Shown in pieces: positions 47,363 through 60,328 of a DNA stretch of 64,000 nucleotides (the first letter of the stretch is position 1; each line of letters begins with the position of its first letter). The stretch is from Mya arenaria. Its lineage: Eukaryota; Mollusca; Bivalvia; Myida; Myidae. The stretch spans positions 10,990,001 through 11,054,000 of the forward strand of contig NC_069131.1 in NCBI RefSeq assembly GCF_026914265.1, read 5' to 3'. Made by a program: the position numbers and the translations under genes. The notes beneath the pieces are model-generated. The model was not told the origin of the DNA. It was given only the letters and a program-made list of their open reading frames with translations, and did not search any database.

Positions 47363-48074
47363 TTGGCTGCGCATGTACGTGTTTTTCTGTCTTTAAATAT
47401 ATCAATTTAAATGCTTGCTGATGTACTATGTTTTTAAATAATCGTTATTGTTCTGTTTTGGTCTTCTAAACCATTGAGTTGCTAGACCGGGCGCACTTAA
47501 TGGTTTAAAATTAAAAAAAAAAAACGAAAAGAAGATGAAGTAATAACTATGTAAGTGTTTGCGCAACATGTCTGTATGATAGTCTGCGGGCATGTTCAAA
47601 CCGCTGAATTATTTACATGGTAGAATTTGTGCTGTAAATTTCGTCAAGGCTTTGTGAGCGATTCATTCAGAATCCAACAGGCGATCCTATTGGCGATGTC
47701 ATGCGTGTGAGCACTCACTACATGTGGTTTAAACTTTGTCTCATCCACATATCAGATACTATAAAACAAAGACATCGGCCCGTAGAATGCATAACTGCAG
47801 ATTCTTTTTCACGAAAACAGCCCCCCCCCATCACCAAATCGTGGGGACTACATCCTCCCTGCCAACACTTTAAACCAAACTTTTCGTTTTTGTTTTTGAG
47901 GGGCAATAAAATACTCATCCATCCTAATACCCTGTCCAAATTAGAAGAAATTCAATAGTAAATTTAATCAATTGACATGTACAAACATTGTTATTCGGTA
48001 CAATAGAAGGACAATTTTTGCACACGTCAACATATACTGATATAATTGTTTTCAAAGGCAAATAATTCATTAGG

Positions 48075-49346
48075 TAGGATTGTCGGTCGGTCGTTCCGTC
48101 GGTTAACCAAAGCTTGTCAGCGTGATAACACGACAATTCCTAGACCTATTTCCAGCAAACTTGACATGAAGGTTGGACCTGATCAGTAGATGGCCCCTAT
48201 GGATTTGAGGGGTCATCGAGTCAAAGGTCCTGGTCACAATGGTCATAATGGGAAAAATGTCGAAGTGTTAACACAACAATGCCTAGACCTATAGCCTTAA
48301 CTTGACATTGAAGCTGGGTCTGACCAGTAGATTGCCCCTATTGATTTAAGGGGTCATCAGGTCAAAGAAAAAGACACAGTGACTTTAAATGCTAAAAGGT
48401 TTTCCGAGTGATTTCTCGACAATGCCTGCAATCATGGCCCTTAAACTTGACTTGGAGGTTTGGCTGACCAGTAGAACACCCTATTGATTTCAGGAGTCAT
48501 CGGGTCAAAGGTCAGGGTCATAGTGACCTTGAACACACACTCGACAATTCGTGGACCTATGGCCATCAAACTTGACATGAAGGTTGGGCCTGACCAGTCG
48601 ATGACTCTATTGATTTTAGGGGTCATCGGGGCAAAGGTCAGGGTCTCAGTGACCTTAAACACAAACTCGACAATTTCTGGACCAAAGGTCATCAAACTTG
48701 ACATGAAGGATGGACCTGACCAGTCGATGGCCTTATTGGTTTTAGAGGTAATCGGGTCAAAGGTCAAGGTCACAGCTACCTTGCATGCGAAAAGGTTGTC
48801 CGAGTGATAACTCGACAATGCCTGCACCCATGGCCCTCAAACTTGACTTGGAGGTTGGGCTTGGCCAGTAGATGACCTCTATCGATTTTAGAGGTCATCG
48901 GGTCAAAGATCAAGGTCACAGTGACAATGACGCAAAAATCTTGTCTGCGAGATAGCCCGACAATGCCTGCATTCATGGCCCTTGAACTTGACATTAAGGT
49001 AGGGGTGACCAGTAGATGACCCCTATTGATTTTGATGTAATAGGGTCAAACGTCAAGGGCACAACTCATATTGGTCATTAGAATTTCATCATATTTACTT
49101 TTTTCTCGCTGCAAAGAGGATACATGTTTATCTGCAAAGATCATTCATCATCTGAACATGATTAAAACTGTACCTACTTTCCCCACACTTTGAATGGTCA
49201 TAGTCTTAAAACTGCCTTAAAGGCGTCCAACGTCAATGACAAATCATCGGTCATTTCGGTCCCTGGATATTTCATTCAATTGTCCAAATATTCTTGACAA
49301 CATGGCGCTGAGGGGGGCATAATGTTTGACAAACATCTCTTGTTGC
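48075..49346. repeat. GGTCA-rich repeat, copy 3
   Basis: Duplicate of 42702-43973 at a constant offset of 5373. The DR1-like and inverted GGTCA sites fall at 48502-48514 and 48515-48529. Confidence 0.88.
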
Positions 49347-49571
49347 GATTGATTTTTTTTCATTACATGTGTACTTGATTAATGTATATGATGATAAGCT
49401 GTATATGCTTAAATCGAAATGAAATTTGTGTTATGCTATGTTCATTGACTGTAAAAGCTCGATAATTTGTATATGTATATATACCATAATGTCTTCTTCA
49501 GACATTTTTTTCGAACTGTTTCAGTTTACATATCGGTAATCAGTAATCAATTGCTACGACGACAACATCTC

Positions 49572-49876
49572 TTTTATTCAACTTATTTCAAACCTTTTAT
49601 TCAACAACCCTATCCACATATTCACTATACTAATATATTTGATAAAAGTTTAGAGGTCTATGCTCAACAAACCGTGCTAACTGAAGGCTATTTCTGAAAC
49701 TAATTACTGTTGGGACACACTGTTTTCTTTTACACAGAATAAATTTCATATTATTCTAATAAAATTATATCAAATTTAAAGTTATTATTTCCAGAACCTA
49801 ACAATACAAACATACTGTTTATAACAATACTTGAGTCATTAGTATTCAACTTCTGTATCATATCTTGCAAAACCGG
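49572..49876. mobile_element. 305-bp insertion, duplicate copy
   Basis: Same insertion and flanking cgacaacatctc words as at 44199-44503, carried by the tandem duplication. Confidence 0.7.
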
Positions 49877-50590
49877 CGACAACATCTCAATCGGAACACC
49901 TCGGCCATTGTCCAACAGGTGTATATCCCAAAGCTTGTCGGAAATGGCCGATTAGTTATGATTGCTTTACAGCTGTTAGATAACGTTTTCTTAGGTCGGA
50001 TTCCTTACGTGCAGCTCGGATACCCGAGTCTACCCTATCATGATCCTGCATAGCATTTAAAATAACAACAACAACAAGAGAACACGGATACTATAGGCAT
50101 CCATAATCGTTTACCGGGCAACGCTTCCGAAATCGTAAAAGAAGAGCGAACATGTTTAATACCATTCAATGTTGTAAAGAAACGTACCATACCCTTGTGA
50201 CAATGTTTGTTACCGTCGTCTGGACTTTGTGTAATTTTGCACTTCAAGATCTATACTGAAAAACAAAGTGGACTTAATGAACGTTCCAGTTTTTACAATA
50301 TACATAACTACGAACACCTTAAATAGACACAAAAAGACTGCCTGTATTGTCCATATATCAAAAATAGAGTACATCAAGAGATCTAATCCAGCTTAATCTT
50401 CTTCTTTTATGTATATGTTAATCAAATACTACGGGTGATATCGCTAAAGTTAAGGTGTCATAGTTAGCAGTGATTATCACGTATCAGAGTGTCTAATCAT
50501 TTACTATATCTGTCCTATGTCAAATTCAGGTATACGAAAAACAAAAGACAAGCGTGGGATGAGAGGTATCGTACCATGTAACAGACCAAT

Positions 50591-50639
50591 TTACGTCATA
50601 CTCGAGTTTGTCCAATCATTGTTTCACGCATATATAAAG
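50591..50639 (+). promoter_or_regulatory. Promoter of gene C: CRE/ATF-like site, CCAAT, TATA
   Basis: TTACGTCAT (50591-50599), CCAAT (50612-50616) and TATATAAAG (50631-50639), with the same spacing as before genes A and B. Confidence 0.6.
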
Positions 50640-50729
50640 CATAACTTCTCAAGACAGAGGAACATTTCTACCAGTACCTTACAAGTAACAACGACATAGA
50701 CGCAACCTGAATTTTACTGACAGCGAACA

Positions 50730-51416
50730 ATGTGTCTGCAAGAATCCCTCAAAACCATGGCAACGAAAAGAGCTCCATCGAACGATGGATCCTCTGAACG
50801 ATTAAATGTGACTAGTAGGTCACCTTCGCCGAACACCGATATGCCGACAAAGCCGTCGAGGAAACTAAAGATACGACGTGCTGTTACTCCAGTAGGACGC
50901 AGCGAACATGGAACGGCAAACAGCAATCTTGTTCTTCCGAACATGAAGCGTAGTCGGTCCGCCTCTCCTATGCTTCAAAAAAGAGCACCAGTGGTCCGAG
51001 TTCTATCGCCTGCCTTGAGGTGCAGAACTCCAGTGTCTCCAAGACCGATGTCGACAGAGACATATCACAAGACAACCCGGACAATAAGGTCTAGCGCTTC
51101 ATTTCCTGATGTGACTAGGGTACAACTCGTACCAGAAATCATAATAACTGCAGATGACGACGGTAGCTCTGTTTGCTCTGACAATTCATCTGATTCAAAC
51201 AATGACAATAAGACCGCAGATCTTTCAGAACGACCTACCCAGTTGAATGGTTCAACAATGGCGCATTTCTACAACATTTGGAGCAGAAAACCACGTGATA
51301 AGCCGCTAGGGCGGGGCAAAGAAGACCTTCCAAGTAACCTCTCCAGACAGAGCCTCTACCGCCAATGTGGCTGCAAGACCAGGAACCATGACAAACTCTG
51401 TGACTCAGTATTCTGA
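50730..51416 (+). CDS. Tandem gene C: intronless 228-aa protein of unknown function
   Basis: An intact 228-aa frame with the same layout as gene A: basic SP-rich N-terminus, acidic Ser/Asp stretch, C-terminal Cys/His cluster. The good-context start is at 50757. The 5' two thirds are shared with gene B. From residue 145 on it has its own changes (ADDDGSSVCS, RPTQLNGSTMAHFYNIWS), and the 3' flank (51417-52165) is clearly diverged from the flanks of A and B, including an AATAAA at about 51814. It is thus one of the two original paralogs. The C-terminal 40 residues are unchanged between A and C, pointing to selective constraint there. Confidence 0.75.
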   Translation: MCLQESLKTMATKRAPSNDGSSERLNVTSRSPSPNTDMPTKPSRKLKIRRAVTPVGRSEHGTANSNLVLPNMKRSRSASPMLQKRAPVVRVLSPALRCRTPVSPRPMSTETYHKTTRTIRSSASFPDVTRVQLVPEIIITADDDGSSVCSDNSSDSNNDNKTADLSERPTQLNGSTMAHFYNIWSRKPRDKPLGRGKEDLPSNLSRQSLYRQCGCKTRNHDKLCDSVF

Positions 51417-52165
51417 GCTGCGTTGCAGTTGAAACTGGCTCGCATAATACAGTACACAACTGCTCAGTGGGAGACGTTTGTTAACACCTCGAAAACCGTA
51501 CGTGGTTTGTACTTTGAGTGTTTGTAAACGTCAGCTGATTTGAGATGAACACTGCATCTACGATGTTTGCCAAAGCAAGAGGGACCATGTAAAGATCGAT
51601 TTACGAAGTGCGTTTGGATTTGTTTATGGTGTCCAGCGGTGGAAACATTCCGAACGAAGGATGCAGGCACTTTATGTGGCAAACGTGTATACATGTATCT
51701 ATTGTTTTTGCTTTGTTTGAACAAAGCTCTGTTTGTACATTTATATGTTAACATATTGAATATGGTTGATACCACGACGTTTCACTGTATCTCAAACTAT
51801 TTTTTTATTTCTCGAATAAAACAACATTAAAAAATGTTCTGTTGATTATTATTATATATTATTCTAGTTTCAATTTAGGACTATTAAGTCGATAATTAAT
51901 GCATTGGACTATTAAATGCAAGTTCAAATGCACATACATTTTACACTGGCATCATACTAATTTGGCGTTTGTTAAATAGATATCTATGTTTTTTACAACT
52001 TACAAATTATGGTGCATTTCGAATCAGAGATAGTCAATTAAAAAAAACCGATTCATTAGGACAATTTACGTTTTTAAAGTCAATGATAGAAACGTTTGCA
52101 AAACAGGATTTTATGTAATCTTTTCGAAACAGGTCTTTCTCATTCACAACGGCGGGCACCATTGG

Positions 52166-55100
52166 TTAACTTTGAGCTATACGTTAACGGCTGACATGGC
52201 ACTGTCCTCTTTTGAGCTCTACGTTGACGGCTGACATGGCATTGTCCTCTTTTGAGCTATACGTTAACGGCTGACATGGCATTGTCCTCCTTTGAGCTCT
52301 ACGTTAACGGCTGACATGGCATTGTCCTCTTTTGAGCTATACGTTAACGGCTGACATGGCAGTGTTCTCCTTTGAGATCTACGTTAACGACTGACATAAC
52401 AGTGTCTTCCTTTGAACTATACGTTAACGGTTGACACGGCAGTGTCCTCTCTTGATCTGTACGTTATAAGCTAACATGGCAGAAACTTCCTTTGAGCTTT
52501 ACGTCGACGGTTGACACTGCATGGTCCACTTTTGGGTTATACGTTGACGGCTGACATGGCAGTGTCCTCATTTAAGCTATATGTTGACGACTGACACGGC
52601 AATCTCTGCTTTTGAGCTCTACGTTAACGGCTGACATGGCAGTGTCCTCATTTGAGCTATATGTTGAGGACTGACACGGCAGTGACCGCTTTTGAGCTCT
52701 TCGTTAACGGCTGACATGACAGTGTCCTCATTTAAGCTATATGTTGACGACTGACACGGCAGACTCCGCTTTTGAGCTCTACGTTGACGGCTTACGTGAC
52801 AGTGTCCTCATTTAAGCTATATGTTGAGGACTGGCACGGCAGTCTCCACATTTGAGCTCTACGTTGACGGCTTACATGACAGTGTCCTCATTTAAGCTAT
52901 ATGTTGAGGACTGACACGGCAGTCTCCGCTTTTGAGCTCTACGTTGACGGCTTACATGACAGTGTCCTCATTTAAGCTATATGTTGACGACTGACACGGC
53001 AGTCTCCGCTTTTGAGCTCTACGTTGACGGCTTACATGACAGTGTCCTCATTTAAGCTATATGTTGATTACTAACACGGCAGTCTCCGCTTTTGAGCTCT
53101 ACGTTAATGGCTGACATGGCACTGTTCTCTTTTGAGCTCTACGTTGACGGCTGACATGGCATTGTCCTCTTTTGAGCTATACGTTAACGGCTGACATGGC
53201 ATTGTCCTCCTTTGAGCTCTACGTTAACGGCTGACATGGCATTGTCCTCTTTTGAGCTCTACGTTAACGGCTGACATGGCATCCTCTTTTGAGCTCTACG
53301 TTGACAGCTGACATGGCATTATCCTCTTTTGATCTCTCATAAACGGCTGACATGGCAGTCCTCGTTTGAGCTATACGTTAACGGCTGAAATGGCATTGTC
53401 CTCTTTTGAGCTATACGTTAACGGCTGACATGGCATTGTCCTCTTTTGAGCTATACGTTAACCGCTGACATGGCAGTCCTCTTTTGAGCTATACGTTAAC
53501 GGCTGACATGGCATTGTCCTCCTTTGAGCTCTACGTTAACGGCTGACATGGCATTGTCCTCTTTTGAGCTCTACGTTAACGGCTGACATGGCATCCTCTT
53601 TTGAGCTCTACGTTGACAGCTGACATGGCATTATCCTCTTTTGATCTCTCATAAACGGCTGACATGGCAGTCCTCGTTTGAGCTATACGTTAACGGCTGA
53701 AATGGCATTGTCCTCTTTTGAGCTATACGTTAACGGCTGACATGGCATTGTCCTCTTTTGAGCTATACGTTAACCGCTGACATTGCAGTCCTCTTTTGAG
53801 CTATACGTTAACGGCTGACATGACATTGTCCTCTTTTGAGCTCTCATTAACGGCTGACATGGCATTGTCCTCTTTTGAGCTCTCTTTAACAACTGACAAG
53901 GCAGTCCTCTTTTGAGCTTTACGTTGACGGTTGACATGGCATTGTCCTTTTTTTAGATCTACGTTGACGGCTGACATGGCGGTCCTCTTTTGAGCTATAC
54001 GGTAACGTCTGACATTGCATTGTCCTCTTTTGAGATATACGTTAACTTCTGACATGGTAGTGCTCTTTTGTGCTATACGTTAACGGCTGACATGGCAGTC
54101 CTTTTTTAGCTATACGTTGACGGCTGACATAGCATTGTCCTCTTTTGAGCTCTACGTTAATGGCTGACATGGCAGTGTCCTCTTTTGAGCTATACGTAAA
54201 TGGCTGACACGGCAGTGTCCTCCTTTGAGCTTTACGTTGACGTCTGACATGATATTGTCTTATATTGAGCTCTACCTTAATGGCTGACATGGCAGTGCCT
54301 TACATTCAGCTATACGTTAATGGCTGACATGACCATGTCTTACATTGAACTATACTTTAATGGCTGACATGGCCGTGTCTTACATTGAACTATACGTTAA
54401 TGGCTGACATGACCGTGTCATACATTGAGCTATACGTTAATGGCTGACATGGCCGTGTCTTACATTGAACTATACGTTAATGGCTGACATGGCCGTGTCT
54501 TACATTGAACTATACGTTGATGGCTGACATGGCAGTGTCTTACATTGAACTATACGTTGATGGCTGACATCGCAGTGTCCTACATTCAACTATACGTTAA
54601 TGGCTGACATGGCAGTGTCTTACATTGGACTTTACGTTAATGGCTGACATGGCAGTGTCTTACATTTAACTATACGTTGATGGCTGACATGGCAGTGTCT
54701 TACATTGCGCTTTACGTTAACGGCTTACATGGCAGTGTACTCATTTGAGCTATACGTTAACGGCTGACATGGCAGTGTTCTCCTTTGAGATCTACGTTAA
54801 CGACTGACATAACAGTGTCTTCCTTTGAACTATACGTTAACGGTTGACACGGCAGTGTCCTCTCTTGATCTGTACGTTATAAGCTAACATGGCAGAAACT
54901 TCCTTTGAGCTTTACGTCGACGGTTGACACTGCATGGTCCACTTTTGGGTTATACGTTGACGGCTGACATGGCAGTGTCCTCATTTAAGCTATATGTTGA
55001 CGACTGACACGGCAATCTCTGCTTTTGAGCTCTACGTTAACGGCTGACATGGCAGTGTCCTCATTTGAGCTATATGTTGAGGACTGACACGGCAGTGACC

Positions 55101-56232
55101 GCTTTTGAGCTCTTCGTTAACGGCTGACATGACAGTGTCCTCATTTAAGCTATATGTTGACGACTGACACGGCAGACTCCGCTTTTGAGCTCTACGTTGA
55201 CGGCTTACGTGACAGTGTCCTCATTTAAGCTATATGTTGAGGACTGGCACGGCAGTCTCCACATTTGAGCTCTACGTTGACGGCTTACATGACAGTGTCC
55301 TCATTTAAGCTATATGTTGAGGACTGACACGGCAGTCTCCGCTTTTGAGCTCTACGTTGACGGCTTACATGACAGTGTCCTCATTTAAGCTATATGTTGA
55401 CGACTGACACGGCAGTCTCCGCTTTTGAGCTCTACGTTGACGGCTTACATGACAGTGTCCTCATTTAAGCTATATGTTGATTACTAACACGGCAGTCTCC
55501 GCTTTTGAGCTCTACGTTAATGGCTGACATGGCAGTGTCCTCATTTAAGCTATATGTTGACGACTGACACGGCAGTCTCCGCTTTTGAGCTATACGTTAA
55601 TGGCTGACATGGCAGTGTCTTACATTGAGCTATACATTAATGGCTGACATGGCAGTGTCTTACATTGAGCTATACGTTAATGGCTGACATGGCAGTGTCT
55701 TTCATTGAGCTCTACGTTAACGGCTGACATGGCAGTGTCCTCATTTGAGCTATATGTTGACGACTGACATGGCAGTATCCTCTCTTGATCTCTACATTAT
55801 AAGCCAACATGGCAGTAACTTCCTTTGAGCTTTACGTCGACGGCTGACCCTGCAAGGTCCACTTTTGGGCTATACGTTGACGACTTACATGGCAGTGTCC
55901 TCGTTTGGGCTTCAAGTTAACGGCTGACACGGCAGTGTCTTTTTTGGGCTTCAAGTTAACGGCTGACACTGCAGGGTCCTCTTTTGGGCTCTACGTTAAC
56001 GGCTGATATGGCAGTCCTCTTTTGAGCTATACGTTAACGGCTGACATGGCAGTGTCCTCATTTGATCTATATGTTGACGACTGACATGGCAGTGTCCTCT
56101 TTTGTGCTTCAAGTTAACGGCAGACATGGCAGTGTCCTTTTGGGCTTCAAGTTAACGGCTGACATTGCAGTATCCTTTTGGGCTTCAAGTTAACGGCTGA
56201 CATGGCGGGCATTGTCCTCTTTTGAGATATAA
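52166..56232. repeat. 4.07-kb minisatellite array (40-bp units) downstream of gene C
   Basis: About 100 units like tgagctctacgttaacggct followed by gacatggcattgtcctcttt. The array has higher-order structure. A block of about 730 bp at about 52365-53110 recurs at about 54778-55523 (offset 2413), marked by the rare unit with agctaacatggcagaaactt. A block near 53200-53450 recurs 312 bp later, marked by a shortened unit with ggcatcctcttttgagctct. Domains of similar variants (tacattgaac units at 54300-54720) indicate local amplification. Reverse-strand open frames in it (KRGQCHVNRQR) are repeat artefacts. Confidence 0.97.
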
Positions 56233-56394
56233 GACGCCCAAAATGCACCGTTTTTTAATAGAAATTGTTCAATTTTTCGTGGGAAACTATACACTTTAAA
56301 TATATATATAAAATAAAATTCTGAAACAACATTGTCTCATCGGTATTCAAAGTATACAAGGTGTTTTAAGTTAACTAATGAAATGAGTTCCAGT

Positions 56395-56700
56395 ACGACA
56401 TTTGACATTAAACATTGTAAAAAATGAATTTCGTGATGAAATGACATTTTGGAATGATGGACATGGGACATTTAACAGATGACTTTCGTACTGGCATGAC
56501 ATTGATCATACAAAAATAAATAACGTGCTGAACAACATTTGATATTGAACATTCAAAGCATGAATTTCACGCTGGCACAACATAGGACATTCAAAAATGA
56601 ATTTCGTGTTTGCAGGACATTCGACATTCAACGATTGATCTTTCGAATGTCCAATGTCGATGTTTTGCTTATTTCACACAACCCAACATCGGACCGCGTT
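56395..56700. repeat. Degenerate tandem repeat with gacatt/aatgtc words
   Basis: Spaced copies of gacattcaacatt, tgaatttcgtg and gcatgacatt about 60 bases apart end with gaatgtccaatgtcgatgtt. The same ending occurs at 28130-28190. The stretch 56701-58117 that follows contains no recognisable gene. Confidence 0.6.
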
Positions 56701-58117
56701 CTATACCCAGCAAAGAAAACGAACTTAGTCATGATTCAAACTTGACTTCACAATACAGCTGATATTATTTAATATAAATTATCTGATTTGAAGTTGCAGC
56801 GGTCACAGCCGATATTTTTAAGTTCATATAGTACACAGCGGTTGTCTTTCGATCAGTTAAGAGCCATATTGTAGTCATCTGCTCTTAAATCTACCCTCAA
56901 CCAATCTCGTATCATTGTGACATTTATGACGTCAGACCACGTGTCTGTAAGCATACGAACTCGGTTTGTTGCTGATTTTAAGCGCATATAGAATATATCG
57001 AGTTAATCAAAACCGATCGACATGATACTAAATGTTACGGGTTAAAGCAGTGTTAGAACATACACTATGACAAGAGTGCGCACCTGTGTTTACATTAGTC
57101 AGCCAAATTTGTTTAAAACAATATACACAATTTAATGATAAGGATGGTCGATAGTGTAGCAATTTCATTAATTTATATCACGACGTTTGTTTCTTTCATT
57201 TGGCTGTGGTACATACTATGACAACAGTGGCTTAATTTTTGGAAAGTATTATTGACAATAAAAGTGTTGTGACCATGCTGGAAGTCATTGTTTATAATTC
57301 ATTCAATCTATTGTAATAACTTGTTCCACAATCGTTGTCAAATAAATTACTTGAACGCAGTTGGGCTGGTTGAAGAACGCGTGGAGTCTTTAACCGACAC
57401 AACTGCGTTCATACTCCGATAATGAACACGCAATTCATTCCTTCATACGTAACATTTTTAAATGAGTAGCGAAACGATGTAATTACTAGAAATCCGATTA
57501 AATGGGATTGGTGGTGTACCAACACTGTTGTAAGTGTCCGACATTCAAGTTTCCCAAGAGAGCGCCAAATATGTAGATACGGACGGTTTTGTTATTTTTG
57601 ATTTTCGATGTATAGAAGATGAGAACCATGTATTTTAAATGTCATATTTGTAGACATGACAGGCAATGTTATAGCTGCTAATAGTACAATGGTACATGGA
57701 TTTTTAAAATACATGCAGTTCTATGTGATGTTTAAATGGAAATTAAACAATAAAACGTAGCATTTAATGTCAACGTTATTATGAAGCTAAAAGGGATAAA
57801 AAATAATTGTGAAATTATTTGTAGAACAATGTAAATCACATGTTTTAAAGTTGTTCTTTTATGGTGTATTTTCGGCCGGTGGTCTTTATTTACAAAATAG
57901 TCTGTTAACATTGAATCTCTGTTCTATGGTGTTCAAATTCTGTTTCATTTAAATCATATGATCTTCATATAACGACATAATCCACGTTCATGTATTTATT
58001 GGCAGTAACATCAATGGGTATCCCAAATCACGGAACTATTTCTATAACTATCAGCACTATTACTAATGAAGATTCTTAATTGTTATAAACTGCAATCAAA
58101 CAATCAAAATATTCAAA

Positions 58118-58725
58118 TATGTTCAACAAAGTTTCCTATCGTGTGTATGTCCTACATACTTTCATATTGTGTGTATGTTATACACAGTTTCGTATCATTT
58201 GCATGCTCTACATACTTTCATATTGTGTATATATGCTTTACACAGATTCGTATTGTGTGTATGTTATACACAGTTTCAGTTTCGTATTAATTGTATGTTC
58301 TATGCATATCCGTATCGTTTGTATGTTCTACATAGTTTCGTATTGTTTGAGTGTTTTTTCTATACATATCGGTATAGTTTGTATGTTCTATGCAATTTCA
58401 TAAAGCCTGTATATTCTACACTGTTTCGTATCGATTCTTTACTCTACACAGATTCATATTGTAAACATGTTATATACAGTTTCGTATCGATTGTTTATAT
58501 GTTCTACACAGTTTCGTATCGATTGTTTATATGTTCTACACAGTTTCATATCGATTGTTTATATGTTCTACACAGTTTCGTATCGATTGTTTATATGTTC
58601 TACACAGTTTCGTATCGATTGTTTGCATGTTCTACACAGTTTCATATCGATTGTGTGTATGTTCTACACAGTTTCGTATCGATTGTTTGTTCTATACAGT
58701 TTCGTATCGATTGTTTGTATGTCCT
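58118..58725. repeat. 32-bp minisatellite abutting the lectin stop codon
   Basis: In the inner part the unit tatgttctacacagtttcgt followed by atcgattgttta repeats every 32 bases. Towards 58118 the copies diverge. The array ends six bases from the lectin stop codon, so it occupies the lectin 3' UTR or its immediate downstream. Plus-strand open frames (YTVSYRLFICSTQF) are by-products. Confidence 0.93.
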
Positions 58726-58731
58726 CCACAT

Positions 58732-59437
58732 TTACCAGCACTCGTATTCCACGGTCAGGTATTTATTGGTTCCCACACACGTATCCCCGAACATTTCATT
58801 TTTCGCCTGAACTTGACACCGTCGGCGATCCTGGCACATTGTCTTGACCTTCTGAAGTGTAGTGGAAGAAATACAGGCGGTGTTTTGGTTGCTCGGGTCG
58901 GGACAGATGTTGGCACGGGTGCGGCCGTAGTTGGCGGCGTAGATGACGAGGCGACGGCCAGGTGGGCAGTTAAGGTAACCGATGGCGCCCTCGCACAGGA
59001 TCACATCACCGGAGACTGGAATACATACGTTTTTATTAATGTTTTAATATGTCGTGTGTACTGATTGGCACATATAAATGCTTGCATTTAAAACGATAGT
59101 CTTAAGCATCGGATTCCAAGTGAAAAACTTTATATACATACAATACCTGCGTCAACTTACCAATTGTTGTCATTTCTTCAATGATAAGAATATTTATGGG
59201 TGTTTTCGTTTTGTTTTTCTTTTATAAGCGTTATAATTTTAGACTTTTTTTTATATTTATCATTTAATCAATAACTTACATGAAAGTCCAGACGACAAAT
59301 ATGCCACATTGTCTTAGTAAAAATTAAATTAAATTACTTATCCAACTTTAATTGATTTTTATTTTATAAAAAAGAATCTTACCTGTATATATTGCAACAG
59401 CCGAGACCAAAGCCAAACATACACGGAAAATATTCAT
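58732..59437 (-). CDS. Secreted SUEL/rhamnose-binding-type lectin, two exons
   Basis: Exon 1 is 59383-59437 and exon 2 is 58732-59015 on the minus strand, joined in phase 1 (ACA G|TC), giving 112 aa. Exon 1 supplies a signal peptide (MNIFRVCLALVSAVAIYT). Exon 2 is one complete galactose-binding (SUEL) domain: LCEGAIGYLNCPPGRRLVIY, YAANYGR (the YGR sugar-binding motif), CQDRRRCQVQAKNEMFGDTC and NKYLTVEYECW (the KYL motif; DTC stands where many members have DPC). Eight cysteines fit the four disulfides usual in the domain. Such lectins bind rhamnose/galactose on microbes and eggs and are secreted. A TATTTAAAAAG about 50 bases upstream could act as a TATA element. The next gene, 1.3 kb away, is divergent. 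Confidence 0.92.
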
Positions 59438-60328
59438 ATTTTCTGCTGTTGTTCTTTACAAGGATTTAAAGCACTTCTCTTTTTAAATATCTATGCCGTT
59501 ATAACTGTTGGCTTACTTGCTTAGTGTATATTTGTTTCTGATAAAGCAATGCATATTGTATAAATAATAACACAGCCATTCGCAATAAAAAAGGTCATAA
59601 AATACTAATCACGTAAATGATCAGATGTAATCACAATAAATCACAAATCACATATGTCATTCGTCAATTATCGACCAAGATTGACCAATGATCTACATTG
59701 ACTGTTGACTTTTTTATTATCATAACAATAATAAAACACCGTGCACACATTGTAGAAGGAAATATACGCAAGTCTTCAAGTGTTTGACGTAAACAATTGG
59801 TCTAGACTGTTTATAAATCGTGGCCACACAGATGTTGTTTCGTAATTTAAATAAAACATATACATCTTCAAAAAAAAATATGATCGCATTCATTATTACG
59901 CAAAAACACTCTAAAACAGGCTCGTTTGTCGCGCATATAACGTATTAATTGCTTTTCTATTTCCACGTAAATGGTAAACAGGTATCACTAACTGAAAGAA
60001 TGAACAGTTTCATACTGCTTTGAAAACACCGTTATGAATTTAAAGATATTTTGCATTCGGACATTCTCCAGATAAACTTACAGGCATGGAATTATCTTCA
60101 TTAAAATGAAACGAACATGTATGAAAAAAGTGATTGCTTAGAAGCACCCTGCATTAACAATTATCGCTGGCGGGGGTGGGGCATCAACCTGAGGCCCCCG
60201 CCCCCTCACCCCCCCCCCAGTAAATCGGGCCTGCACATGAATTTGGCCAAGCTTTGTCCGTGAATGCTTTCGGTAAAACGTTTCCGGAAAATTCCACCAC
60301 TTTAAAATGAAGTCAGTATAAAATGTTC
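59438..60328. other. Divergent intergenic region
   Basis: It lies between the lectin (minus) and the cysteine-rich gene (plus) and is AT-rich. A TGATAA (GATA-type) word lies about 100 bases upstream of the lectin ATG. A C-rich run sits near 60195-60220. No further gene was seen. Confidence 0.5.

Larger units (their letters stand above)
45790..51162. repeat. 5.37-kb tandem duplication, unit 2
   Basis: The second copy of the unit at 40410-45789, nearly identical over its length. Downstream of 51163 the sequence leaves the shared unit and becomes the older, diverged 3' half of gene C. Confidence 0.93.

Noticed and set aside
52166-56232. CRISPR-like array
   Set aside because: Head-to-tail units without unique spacers, in an intron-bearing eukaryotic genome; it is a minisatellite.
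58066-59064. Plus-strand frames of up to 213 codons
   Set aside because: They arise from the 32-bp minisatellite and run antisense through the lectin exon.
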